Shown here: positions 23,095 through 29,932 of the stretch, in pieces
Layout of the letters: every line of letters starts with the position of its first letter
How positions within the stretch are numbered: the stretch's first letter is position 1
Assembly: GCA_017538865.1 (NCBI GenBank)
Contig: JAFYIA010000071.1
Span: forward strand, 1 to 29,932
Direction: 5' to 3'
Length of the DNA: 29,932 nucleotides
Source: Aeriscardovia sp.
Lineage (GTDB): Bacteria > Actinomycetota > Actinomycetes > Actinomycetales > Bifidobacteriaceae
Translations under genes and position numbers: made by a program
The notes under the pieces: generated by a model
Database searches by the model: none
What the model saw: only the letters and a program-made list of their open reading frames with translations
Told to the model about the DNA's origin: nothing

Positions 23095-24035
23095 TTTTTG
23101 CCCCCTACTTTCAAATTTGCAATGTCTTTTGCCACCATATTCCAGAATTTTTCGGTGTCGAGGGAAAGCCCCACCTGGGTGCGGCAGTCCTTAGGGGCCT
23201 GGGCGCGCAGGTCCGCCACGGTCATCCCACAGGTGATTTCCCCCTTCGTCTCCACCGACACCGGGCACTTTACGGTTTTGACTACGGAGGGATCCAGCGC
23301 GTAGGCGACGGCGCACGGGTCGTGGGTGGGGGGATCCGGGAAGCACTCTTCGTCCTTGTAGGACTCCCTGAAGAAGTCCATGAGGCCGTTTACCACCTCC
23401 GAAAGGCCGGGGTTGGCGGCGGCAAGCTTTTCCTGTACCCCCCTTGTGCATATGGCCTGGTGGGTCACGTCAAGGCCTATCATCGTTATGGGCCACTCCC
23501 TCTCGAAGACTACCTTGGCGGCCTCGGGGTCGGTGTAGGCGTTGAATTCGGCCACGGGGGTGACGTTGCCCGTGTGCACGGCCCCCAACATCATGATGAC
23601 TTCCTTCACCCTGCTGCAGATCTTGGGCTCAAGCAGCGCGGCCAGGGCGATGTTGGTCAAGGGGGCGGTTGTAATCAGGGTGACGTACTTGTCGGGGTGC
23701 CCCATCACCGTCCTGACTATTTCGGCTGCGGCGTCGGTCCCCGCCACTTCGCTCTTCGGCGGCTCCAGCTTCACCCCGTCGAGCCCGGATTCTCCGTGAA
23801 TGTATCCCGCCCACTTGGGGGCCTTCACGAGCGGCGTGGGAGAGCCCGAGTAGACGGGCACTTTCTCCCCTACGAGATCTATCAGGGAGAGGGCGTTTTT
23901 GGTCACCTTCTCCAGGCTCTGGTTTCCGCCTGCGGTTGTGACCTCCATGAGGTCGATGTCGGGATCGCCCATGGCCATGAAAAGCGCGAGCGCGTCGTCG
24001 TGGCCCGGATCGCAATCCAAAATTACGTGTTTCAT
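23091..24035 (-). CDS. Nucleoside hydrolase (IUNH family), second paralogue
   Basis: A 314-residue N-ribohydrolase with the canonical N-terminal motif HVILDCDPGHDDALAL (Asp7, 9, 13, 14). It also has ITTAPLTNIALAAL, KEVIMMLGAV, EFNAYTDPEAAKVV, MIGLDVTHQAI and His238 in THDPCAVAYA. ATG 24035 with AGGGG just upstream is the preferred start. A GTG at 24050 overlapping the aminotransferase stop (GTGA) would add five residues, and both may be used. It differs enough from its downstream neighbour to suggest an old duplication or separate origin and probably a different substrate. The pair likely salvages nucleosides for bases and ribose; regulation is not visible. Confidence 0.92.
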   Translation of the reverse strand: MKHVILDCDPGHDDALALFMAMGDPDIDLMEVTTAGGNQSLEKVTKNALSLIDLVGEKVPVYSGSPTPLVKAPKWAGYIHGESGLDGVKLEPPKSEVAGTDAAAEIVRTVMGHPDKYVTLITTAPLTNIALAALLEPKICSRVKEVIMMLGAVHTGNVTPVAEFNAYTDPEAAKVVFEREWPITMIGLDVTHQAICTRGVQEKLAAANPGLSEVVNGLMDFFRESYKDEECFPDPPTHDPCAVAYALDPSVVKTVKCPVSVETKGEITCGMTVADLRAQAPKDCRTQVGLSLDTEKFWNMVAKDIANLKVGGKK

Positions 24036-24046
24036 TTCACCCCTAA

Positions 24047-25201
24047 TCACTCTCGGCTCAAAGCCTCGATAGCATCGATTAGCACTTTAATTCTAGACTC
24101 GGTGACGTTTTCCGGAGGGAGGAGGGAGACGGCGACGCAGTTGAAGGGGGTGTCGAAAAAGTAGCCGGGCTGGGCGGAGAGGGCGTACTTTTTTATGAGC
24201 TCCGTCACCAGGGCGTCTTCATCTATAGTGGAGGCGAACCTGACCAGGGCACTCCAGCCCCCTTGGGGATCTATGAGTGAGGAGGAGAGATCTTTCCCGA
24301 AAAAGGCCTCCTTCAAAACCGCCAGGTTCTTTTTCGCCCTCGCCCTCACTTCCTCCGTCTTTTTGGGGGCCTCCTTCAAAAGGCCGGGGGTGGATTCGTT
24401 TTGGAACCAGGAGTTGGGAAGGAAGCTGTCGGCTATAAAGTCGAGCCTTTCTTCAGCCTCCGCCACTTCCTCTTCGCTCCCCGACACTTCAATCCACGCG
24501 GTCTTTACCTGGGGGGAGGCGAGAAGCTTGGAGAAGCCGTCAAGGGCGAATGTGAGGGCGCCCGCGTATCCGGAAATGCGGCCGGGCAAATCGGAAGAAA
24601 AGCCGTAGTCGTAGAAAACTTCGTCGCATATTATGGCGATGTCCCTTTCCCCGCACACCGCGCTTATCTTTTCAAACTCCTCCTTTGACACGTAGCTTCC
24701 CGTGGGGTTGTTGGGATGGATTAAGACGAGGGCCTTGACGCCTTCCTTCAAAAGGGCTTCCTCCACTGAGGGGAGGTCTATATACCAGGAGCCGTCGAAG
24801 CGGAGAAAGTATGGCACGGCTTCCACGCCCTCTATCTTGGCTATAGAGGGAATTAGTGGATAGCCCGGGGAGGGGTAGGCGATCTTGTCTCCGGGATCGC
24901 ACATGAGCTTCATAAGCCAGCTATAGCCCTGCGAGGTAGAAGAAAGCAGGTAAAGCCGTTCGGGGGAAGGCGGAAGGAGGAGGGGGGAAATCCTGTCTTT
25001 CCTTTCGGAAAGGAAATCCGCAAGGGCTTCCCTTGCGGTCAGCCCACCTTTGGGGTCCGGGTCGTATTCTCCGAACTTTTTTATTCCGAGTCCGAAATGG
25101 GTGGGGTTGGAATCGTTTAGCTGGGAAACCTTTCCGACCTTTAGTTCTTCTAATGAAATATTATTTAATTGTCCAGGATCTGACCGTTTTGAGAATATCA
25201 T
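24047..25201 (-). CDS. Pyridoxal phosphate-dependent aminotransferase, class I/II
   Basis: A 384-residue fold-type I aminotransferase. The N-terminus has LNDSNPTHFGLG, a 'D-x-x-SNPT' start seen in a subgroup of class I/II enzymes. Also visible are HPNNPTGSYVSKEEF (about 162-176), the PLP-contacting ICDEVFYDYGF (Asp193) and the catalytic Lys225 in GFSKLLASPQVKTAW. The amino acid substrate is not identifiable; alanine or aspartate are typical for relatives. It leads a minus-strand operon with two nucleoside hydrolases, a pairing with no obvious pathway link. ATG 25201 has no clear ribosome binding site; TAATAG 17-22 bases upstream is a weak -10 candidate. The first 15 or so codons are AT-rich because the gene begins at the edge of an AT-rich island. 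Confidence 0.9.
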   Translation of the reverse strand: MIFSKRSDPGQLNNISLEELKVGKVSQLNDSNPTHFGLGIKKFGEYDPDPKGGLTAREALADFLSERKDRISPLLLPPSPERLYLLSSTSQGYSWLMKLMCDPGDKIAYPSPGYPLIPSIAKIEGVEAVPYFLRFDGSWYIDLPSVEEALLKEGVKALVLIHPNNPTGSYVSKEEFEKISAVCGERDIAIICDEVFYDYGFSSDLPGRISGYAGALTFALDGFSKLLASPQVKTAWIEVSGSEEEVAEAEERLDFIADSFLPNSWFQNESTPGLLKEAPKKTEEVRARAKKNLAVLKEAFFGKDLSSSLIDPQGGWSALVRFASTIDEDALVTELIKKYALSAQPGYFFDTPFNCVAVSLLPPENVTESRIKVLIDAIEALSRE

Positions 25202-25862
25202 AGTAAAACACCACTCTACTATTAAAATTCAGATTGAAAAGCAGTATAAGAAGGTAGTAGATAAATTTAAGAACGAGTACAGTAGCGCCGAGATTCACGC
25301 TCTCGAAAATGAATTCGATAGTAATTAGGTACCATACTCCAAGTCTTTTCTTACGAGAGTAATCCGCTTTGTAATATGGATGGAGTTAAAAGGGAATTTG
25401 CTTTTTTAGAAGTGAAGGATGCTCTTATAAGAATGGAACATATGTATATAAGGATTCATATACTGACAAGTATATCAAAAAAGAGATATAACTCATCTAC
25501 ACTTTGATCACATTCTTCCACTTATAGAAGTGTGGAACCGTGCAGCGCACGGATGGACTGAAGATAAAATAATTAATTACCTTTATGATCTGTGTATTGG
25601 AGCGCTTGTACGAAGCGAGACCAATGAGAAAAGGGGGCTAAGAATCTGGATTATGTTTTAGACGAGGTATTGCTCTCTTAAAAAGCAATACTTTTGTCTG
25701 AGTTATCTACGTATAGCTGTGCTCCACGGCATACCCCTAAAAGTTGAAGAGAGGGAGCGCCTCTTTGACGAATTAAACTCAAATAATAATCAAGGACAAG
25801 TAAAAATAATCAATCCTATCAAGCCCTATTATGTAGACTTCAATGATCCGATAAGATTCTAA
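25202..25862 (+). pseudogene. Frameshifted gene relic in AT-rich island, family not recognised
   Basis: Protein-like pieces follow each other on the plus strand in changing frames. They are: HHSTIKIQIEKQYKKVVDKF to a TAG at 25326-25328; MDGVKREFAFLEVKDALIRM (25376 onward); KDSYTDKYIKKEI; then THLHFDHILPLIEVWNRAAH continuing WTEDKIINYLYDLCIGALV. At AAAAGGGGGCT (about 25630-25640) adding one G restores AKNLDYVLDEVLLS. After a stop, the frame LRIAVLHGIPLKVEERERLF runs to a final TAA 25860-25862. At least three frame changes and several stops make it non-functional. The 5' end is lost at the aminotransferase gene border. The pieces have consistent AT-rich coding character; no family was recognised. 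Confidence 0.55.
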
Positions 25863-25913
25863 ACATCCCGGAAGTAAAGAAAAAAGCTAAACTATTAAAC
25901 TGTTGGCATTATT

Positions 25914-25958
25914 GGCGCCGCCACCGGGCACTTTTAAGAACAAATGTTGGACGGCGCC
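25914..25958. repeat. 7-bp GC-rich inverted repeat upstream of the 96-aa gene
   Basis: GGCGCCG (25914-25920) and CGGCGCC (25952-25958) are perfect complements around 31 bases, standing out in AT-rich DNA. They lie 16 bases before the next ATG. Possible roles are a leader hairpin or the boundary of the island; no T-run follows on either strand. Confidence 0.4.
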
Positions 25959-25973
25959 TCTTAGGAAGCTGAA

Positions 25974-26264
25974 ATGACCGAAACGACGATAACCATTGCT
26001 CACGCCTACCACAGTATAGAGGGCTTGCTCAAAGCCATTTCCGAGCAGCTTTTAAAACAGCATGCGGACTATTTGCTGCCAAACGAGCAGCTCGACTCCT
26101 TTATAGGAATGCTGGTAATGAGGAGCTACCGGTTCCACACCACCGGCAAGAACACCTTCCCCATAACCGCCAAGCTGACTTACAAGTCACAAGACAATGG
26201 CTTTGCCTACCTCCAGAACTGGGAGGAACTGGACAAGCCCTCTCCAGACAAGCAGGCCGAATAA
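25974..26264 (+). CDS. Hypothetical protein (96 aa)
   Basis: A 96-residue soluble protein with no signal peptide or membrane segment, starting at ATG 25974 with TAGGAAG upstream. The sequence suggests an N-terminal helix (EGLLKAISEQLLKQHADYLL), a beta-rich middle (GMLVMRSYRFHTTGKNTF, ITAKLTYKSQDNGFAYLQNW) and a charged tail. Codon use is nearer to the GC-rich core than to the adjoining relic, so it is probably resident rather than part of the island. I do not recognise a family. It faces the minus-strand glycosyltransferase gene, whose stop is 30 bases away. Confidence 0.62.
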   Translation: MTETTITIAHAYHSIEGLLKAISEQLLKQHADYLLPNEQLDSFIGMLVMRSYRFHTTGKNTFPITAKLTYKSQDNGFAYLQNWEELDKPSPDKQAE

Positions 26265-26283
26265 AAGGACTTCCTCCCTCCTT
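26265..26283 (-). terminator. Weak terminator candidate for the clpC-MFS-glycosyltransferase operon
   Basis: On the minus strand AAGGA (26283-26279) and TCCTT (26269-26265) pair around nine bases and run into TTAT, 12 bases after the glycosyltransferase stop. The stem is only 5 bp, so termination may be inefficient. Confidence 0.3.
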
Positions 26284-26294
26284 GGAGCCCCTAC

Positions 26295-27248
26295 TTACTT
26301 TTCCTCCAAAAATTTTTTCTGCAAGGCTTTTGCCGGCTTCCAGGCTTTGTCTTTCATGACCCTTCTGGAGTCCACCCACCCTTTCACGAGGGGAGGGAAT
26401 GCCTTCAGCCTGCGATCCAAAACGGCGATCCTCACTACTTCCTTCATGAACGTAAATACGGTGCCGAGCCCGAAAAGCAGAGGATCGTAGTCCCCGAACA
26501 GGGATAGGTAGCGCATCATATATCCGCGGTTGCGCATTATGTAGTAGCGGTTGAGGTCGGAAGTGGAGTTCAGGCGCCTGTTTCCCGAGAGCTTCAGGTT
26601 GTTTATGGAGCGGGTGCGCTGCAAGATGAGGTCCGGAATCACGATGGGCCTGCAGACTTTCGAGGCCAGGTACCCGTAAGTGGTGTCGTCCCAGTAGATG
26701 AAGAAGCGGGGGTCGGGGAAGCCTATGCGCCTGACAAGGCCCCTTTGCACCAGCACCCCCTCAAAGCAGCAGGTGTTGGCTTCCCTGAAAGGCCTGCAGT
26801 CTTTGGCCGCAAAGGGGTTGGGAACGGCCAGGGGCACTACGAACCTGTACTGCCAGTAAAAAGGGCTGCCATCTGCGTTGAGGCGGGATCCCTGCACCAT
26901 CTGGCTTTTGCCTTCCCACTTTTCCAGCCTCCCTATGGCGCCGGGCAAAATCCTCACGTCGTCATCCATGAGCCAGAACCACTCGGCCCCAAGCTCGTAC
27001 GCCCTCTTCACTCCGGCGAAAAATCCGCCCGCCCCTCCCAGGTTCTCCTTCTGCGGCAGGTACTCTACCCCTACACCCTTTCTCCCCATTTCCTCTTTGA
27101 AGGGGAGGCAGAGGGAAGAGGCGCCCCCCTCTGGGTCGTTGTCTACGATTATTACTTTCCAAGGCCTTTCGGACTTCATCGAGCCCAAAAGCTTTTCCAG
27201 CAGCTCGTTCCTCTTATAGGTGGTCACAACCACGGCAAGTTTTTGCAT
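26295..27248 (-). CDS. Glycosyltransferase family 2 (rhamnosyl/galactofuranosyl-type)
   Basis: A 317-residue GT-A fold glycosyltransferase. It begins KLAVVVTTYKRNELLEKLLG, then IIVDNDPEG, YLPQKENLGGAGGFFAGVKR (a motif shared with rhamnosyltransferases and GlfT-like galactofuranosyltransferases) and WFWLMDDDVRI with the metal-binding DDD at residues 95-97. The acceptor side has DPRFFIYWDDTTYGY. It probably adds a sugar to a cell-surface polysaccharide at the inner face of the membrane; donor sugar is unknown. ATG 27248 has AGGGGGAAAA upstream and lies 35 bases inside the end of the MFS gene, so the two are coupled. Confidence 0.88.
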   Translation of the reverse strand: MQKLAVVVTTYKRNELLEKLLGSMKSERPWKVIIVDNDPEGGASSLCLPFKEEMGRKGVGVEYLPQKENLGGAGGFFAGVKRAYELGAEWFWLMDDDVRILPGAIGRLEKWEGKSQMVQGSRLNADGSPFYWQYRFVVPLAVPNPFAAKDCRPFREANTCCFEGVLVQRGLVRRIGFPDPRFFIYWDDTTYGYLASKVCRPIVIPDLILQRTRSINNLKLSGNRRLNSTSDLNRYYIMRNRGYMMRYLSLFGDYDPLLFGLGTVFTFMKEVVRIAVLDRRLKAFPPLVKGWVDSRRVMKDKAWKPAKALQKKFLEEK

Positions 27249-28653
27249 TTTTCCCCCTTTTTCGCGCGAACAGCATAGCCCAGCTGACGGCCAGGCAGAA
27301 AAGGTAAAGGCAGGTCATTACAACGGAGAGAGTGGAGAAGGAGGCGAGGTAGCTTTGCGGCGGAGCCGATGCGGGATCGCACGCCTGGAATATCGCCATG
27401 CAGGCGGCGCTCCCGACGGCCCCCCCAATCTGCATGCTCTCCTGCTCCGCCGTGGAAAGATCGGCCGTCTTAGAGGGCAAAAGCGAAAAGATGTGGGACT
27501 CGACGGCCAAAGTGCTCAGCGCCACCCCTACAAAGCAGAGGAGGGCGAAGACGAAGGTGAAAGCCACGCCCCCGTGAAACACCCGCCTCTGCAGGGAGAG
27601 GGCGAAAAATCCGCCCGCCAGGAGTGAAAAGCCCGAAAAGAGGAGGAACTTGGCTCCCCACCGGTCGTAGATCTTCCCCGCCAAGAGGGCGAAAAGCTGC
27701 GAAATCGCCAAGGGGGCCATGAGCATGGAGGAAGCGGCTGACGGGGTCAGGCGGAAAGCCGGCTCTATGGCCAAGGGGTACACGACCGACAGGCACATGT
27801 TCGCGATCTGAAGGCAGAAGATCAAAAGCAGCCCGAGGAGTACGGGCTTTTTTGCGATGGAGAAAAGGTCCACCAAAACCCCTTCGTCCTTTTTGTGCCC
27901 GAGCTTGAACTGCCTCAAAATCCATGCCGTCCCGGCCAGAAGGCCCACGGCCAGAAGGAGGATCCCCCACAGGTTCCTGTCTGCCAAAAGCTCTATTCCG
28001 ATTATGAGGCAGGGGAAGCTGAAGACCGTCTCCAGGACGGACAGGCCGTCGGGGGAGGGGGATCTGTGCGGAGAGATGTCTTTTACGAAAAACAGCGAAA
28101 GGCACAGGAGCGCGAAGCAGGCCGCAAAGGGGAGGAGGAAGATGAAATGCCAGTCGGCCCCGGCGCCCAAGATGGCCCCCGAGTAGCTCGGGGCCAGGGA
28201 AGGCCCCAAGCCGCAGGCTATGCCGCAAATGGAAATCACGTGCCCCCGGTGCTTGGGGGAAAAGAGGGTGAGCGCCGAAAAGAAAAGGAGGGGGGTTATA
28301 AACCCGGCCCCCAGCCCCTCTATCACCCTCCCGGCTATGAGGATCCAAAAGGAAGGGCTGAAAAAGTCTATAGCCAGGCCCACGCAGCACAGGGAAAGGG
28401 CGATGGAGACTACCAGCTTCGTGGAGTAGCCGTTTATGAAGAAGGCGAGGAGGGGCACGGTGACGCTCATGGCCACCAAAAATCCCCCCATCGTCCACTG
28501 CACGGTGACGTAGTTCAGGCTGAAGCGGCGCATGAGGACGTCGTCCCCCACCGACAGAAGCGTCTCATTGAACAAACAGAAAAAGGCGGAACCCAGCAAC
28601 GTGAAAAACATTGCGAGCTTTCCGCCGAGCTTCATATGCGCGCAGCCGGTCAT
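27214..28653 (-). CDS. MFS transporter, DHA2/EmrB-QacA type
   Basis: A 479-residue membrane protein with about 14 hydrophobic segments by eye, the layout of the DHA2 drug:proton antiporters. It has NETLLSVGDDVLMRRF and VTVQWTMGGFLVAMSVTVPL in the first helices and the antiporter-like stretch GRVIEGLGAGFITPLLF and GIACGLGPSLAPSYSGAILG (motif C-like) in helices 4-5. It likely exports drugs or small molecules using the proton gradient. ATG 28653 overlaps the clpC stop (TGATG); ATG 28635 is an alternative. No ribosome binding site is seen at either, so translation probably depends on clpC. Linkage to clpC is not an arrangement I recognise. The 3' end overlaps the glycosyltransferase gene by 35 bases. 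Confidence 0.88.
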   Translation of the reverse strand: MTGCAHMKLGGKLAMFFTLLGSAFFCLFNETLLSVGDDVLMRRFSLNYVTVQWTMGGFLVAMSVTVPLLAFFINGYSTKLVVSIALSLCCVGLAIDFFSPSFWILIAGRVIEGLGAGFITPLLFFSALTLFSPKHRGHVISICGIACGLGPSLAPSYSGAILGAGADWHFIFLLPFAACFALLCLSLFFVKDISPHRSPSPDGLSVLETVFSFPCLIIGIELLADRNLWGILLLAVGLLAGTAWILRQFKLGHKKDEGVLVDLFSIAKKPVLLGLLLIFCLQIANMCLSVVYPLAIEPAFRLTPSAASSMLMAPLAISQLFALLAGKIYDRWGAKFLLFSGFSLLAGGFFALSLQRRVFHGGVAFTFVFALLCFVGVALSTLAVESHIFSLLPSKTADLSTAEQESMQIGGAVGSAACMAIFQACDPASAPPQSYLASFSTLSVVMTCLYLFCLAVSWAMLFARKRGKNAKTCRGCDHL

Positions 28654-29932
28654 CAGCTTTGGGAGGGGGCCAGCTCCGCTTTCCCGCTCTCGGCCTGGGC
28701 GTCTTCGGCGCAGAAGGTGAACTCGTCCCCCTCGCTTCCGACCTTTATGATCTGGCCTTCTTTGAACTCCCCCTTCAAGATGCCTTCCGCGATCCTGTCC
28801 TCGAGATCGTTTTGTATGACGCGCCTGAGGGGGCGGGCGCCGAGGAGCGGATCGAAGCCCTTGCGGCTCAAAAGCTCCTTGGCTTCGGGGGTGAACTCCG
28901 CAGACATGTTCCTGGCAAAGAGCCTCTCTTCGAGGTCGGAGAGCTGGATGTCTACAATCTCCCTTATCTGCGGGAGGGTGAGCTGCTGGAAGACGATGAC
29001 GTCGTCCAGGCGGTTCAAAAACTCCGGCCTGAAGTGCTGCTTCAAATCGGCCTCGACCCTCGACTTCATGTTCCTGTAGTTGGCCTCGAAGTTGTCGGAG
29101 AGGGAGAAGCCGGTATTCTGGGTGCGCGAGATGTCCTTGGTACCGATATTGGTCGTCATGATGATGATGGTGTTCTTAAAGTCCACCTTTCGGCCCTGGG
29201 AGTCGGTCAGGTGCCCGTCGTCGAGGATCTGGAGCATGGTGTTGAACACGTCCGGATGCGCCTTCTCGATCTCGTCGAAAAGTATCACCGAGAAGGGCTT
29301 CTTTCTGACCTTCTCCGTGAACTCCCCGCCTTCTTCGTACCCCACGTACCCCGGAGGGGCGCCAAAGAGCCTGGAGACGGCGTACTTTTCGGAAAATTCC
29401 GACATGTCTACGCGGATCATGGCGTTCTCGTCGTCAAAGAGGAACTGGGCCAGGGCCTTTGCAAGCTCCGTCTTTCCCACGCCCGTAGGCCCGGCGAAGA
29501 TGAAGGATCCCGTGGGCCTCTTGGGGTCTTTCAGCCCCACCCTGGCGCGCCTGAGGGACTTGGCGAGGGCGTTCACGGCCTCGTCTTGCCCCACCACCCT
29601 GGAGTGGAGGGCCTGCTCCATGACGAGGAGCTTCTTGCTCTCCTCAGCTGTGAGCTTGAAGACGGGGATCCCGGTGTTCTGGCTCACGACCTCCGCTATG
29701 GACTGCTCTGTTATGACCATCTCCCCGTCCGCAGTGCGGGACTTCTCCCACTCGGCGTTCTTCTCCTCGCGCACCTTCGTGAGGGCCTCGACTTTGTCTT
29801 TGGCCGCGGCGGCGCATTCAAAGTCCTTGGCGTCCGCCGCCTTCTTGGCTTCCTGGCCAGCCTTGGAAATCTCCTTGTCAAGAGCCGTGATTTCGGGAGG
29901 CGCGGTGAGGCGCTTTATCCTCAGCCTGGCCC
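28653..29932 (-). CDS. clpC: ATP-dependent Clp protease ATP-binding subunit ClpC, C-terminal part
   Basis: About 426 residues of the C-terminal half are present; the N-domain and first AAA+ module lie outside the window. The visible part starts inside the middle coiled coil with a UVR-like motif (KKAADAKDFECAAAAKDKV). It continues into the second AAA+ module: FAGPTGVGKTELAKAL (Walker A), VILFDEIEKAHPDV (Walker B), IIIMTTNIGT (sensor 1) and GARPLRRVIQNDLED (sensor 2 Arg). ClpC unfolds proteins and feeds them to ClpP. The end after EGDEFTFCAEDAQAE is short. The TGA at 28653-28655 overlaps the MFS start. Upstream promoter and any CtsR/ClgR site are outside the window. Confidence 0.95.
   Translation of the reverse strand, partial: ARLRIKRLTAPPEITALDKEISKAGQEAKKAADAKDFECAAAAKDKVEALTKVREEKNAEWEKSRTADGEMVITEQSIAEVVSQNTGIPVFKLTAEESKKLLVMEQALHSRVVGQDEAVNALAKSLRRARVGLKDPKRPTGSFIFAGPTGVGKTELAKALAQFLFDDENAMIRVDMSEFSEKYAVSRLFGAPPGYVGYEEGGEFTEKVRKKPFSVILFDEIEKAHPDVFNTMLQILDDGHLTDSQGRKVDFKNTIIIMTTNIGTKDISRTQNTGFSLSDNFEANYRNMKSRVEADLKQHFRPEFLNRLDDVIVFQQLTLPQIREIVDIQLSDLEERLFARNMSAEFTPEAKELLSRKGFDPLLGARPLRRVIQNDLEDRIAEGILKGEFKEGQIIKVGSEGDEFTFCAEDAQAESGKAELAPSQS

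Noticed and set aside
22369..24164. Long plus-strand frames opposite the two nucleoside hydrolases
   Set aside because: The minus strand encodes complete IUNH motifs; the antisense frames are Gly/Val/His-rich shadows.
27895..29079. 394-codon plus-strand open frame opposite the MFS and clpC genes
   Set aside because: The minus strand carries clear MFS and AAA+ motifs; the plus frame crosses both genes and is low-complexity Gly/Glu/Lys sequence.
1..29932. tRNA, rRNA, CRISPR arrays and full insertion sequences
   Set aside because: I looked in all intergenic gaps for cloverleaf-type arms with a T-loop, spaced direct repeats and transposase motifs, and found none.

Overview
The window looks like a chromosomal segment of an actinobacterium (Actinomycetota). 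The ribosomal protein S4, alaS, ruvX, mltG, pyrG order and the sufB-D-C-S-U-T cluster resemble the Bifidobacterium neighbourhood as I remember it, and the S4 protein reads very much like bifidobacterial S4. One thing does not fit a typical Bifidobacterium: the GC-rich genes use AGG for arginine and ATA for isoleucine very often. I would therefore place it near Bifidobacteriales, in an unusual and possibly host-associated lineage. No species is assigned.

Layout. Positions 1-155 hold the tail of a PatB/MalY-type aminotransferase, followed by the helicase gene pcrA (210-2474). An AT-rich island (about 2475-4650) follows. It carries a restriction-nuclease-like gene broken by an in-frame stop, a possible structured RNA and a tiny coiled-coil gene. 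The conserved block 4656-10956 encodes S4, a histidine phosphatase, two small membrane proteins, AlaS, RuvX and MltG. pyrG (11000-12652) and the six-gene suf iron-sulfur assembly operon (12685-17997) follow. The suf operon converges, with a 4-base overlap, on a lipoprotein gene.

A second AT-rich island (about 18846-20318) holds a decayed short gene directly upstream of, and overlapping, an intact 273-residue gene of unknown function. A long-chain acyl-CoA ligase gene (20319-22151) converges, with one base between, on a minus-strand operon encoding an aminotransferase and two different nucleoside hydrolases (25201-22153). A third AT-rich island (about 25140-25973) contains a heavily frameshifted gene relic. 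It is followed by a small orphan gene (25974-26264) and a minus-strand operon of clpC (partial), an MFS transporter and a family-2 glycosyltransferase.

How the parts work together. The GC-rich backbone is housekeeping: DNA repair, translation, cell-wall processing, CTP synthesis, Fe-S cluster assembly, fatty acid activation, nucleoside salvage and protein quality control. Genes are packed very tightly, with many 1-4 base overlaps. The three AT-rich islands are the accessory part. Each sits between conserved blocks and each contains at least one broken gene, suggesting acquired (perhaps defence-related) genes that are being lost. The best candidate for something undescribed is the overlapping gene pair at 18982-20119, whose second member is intact. 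I could not name a function for it.
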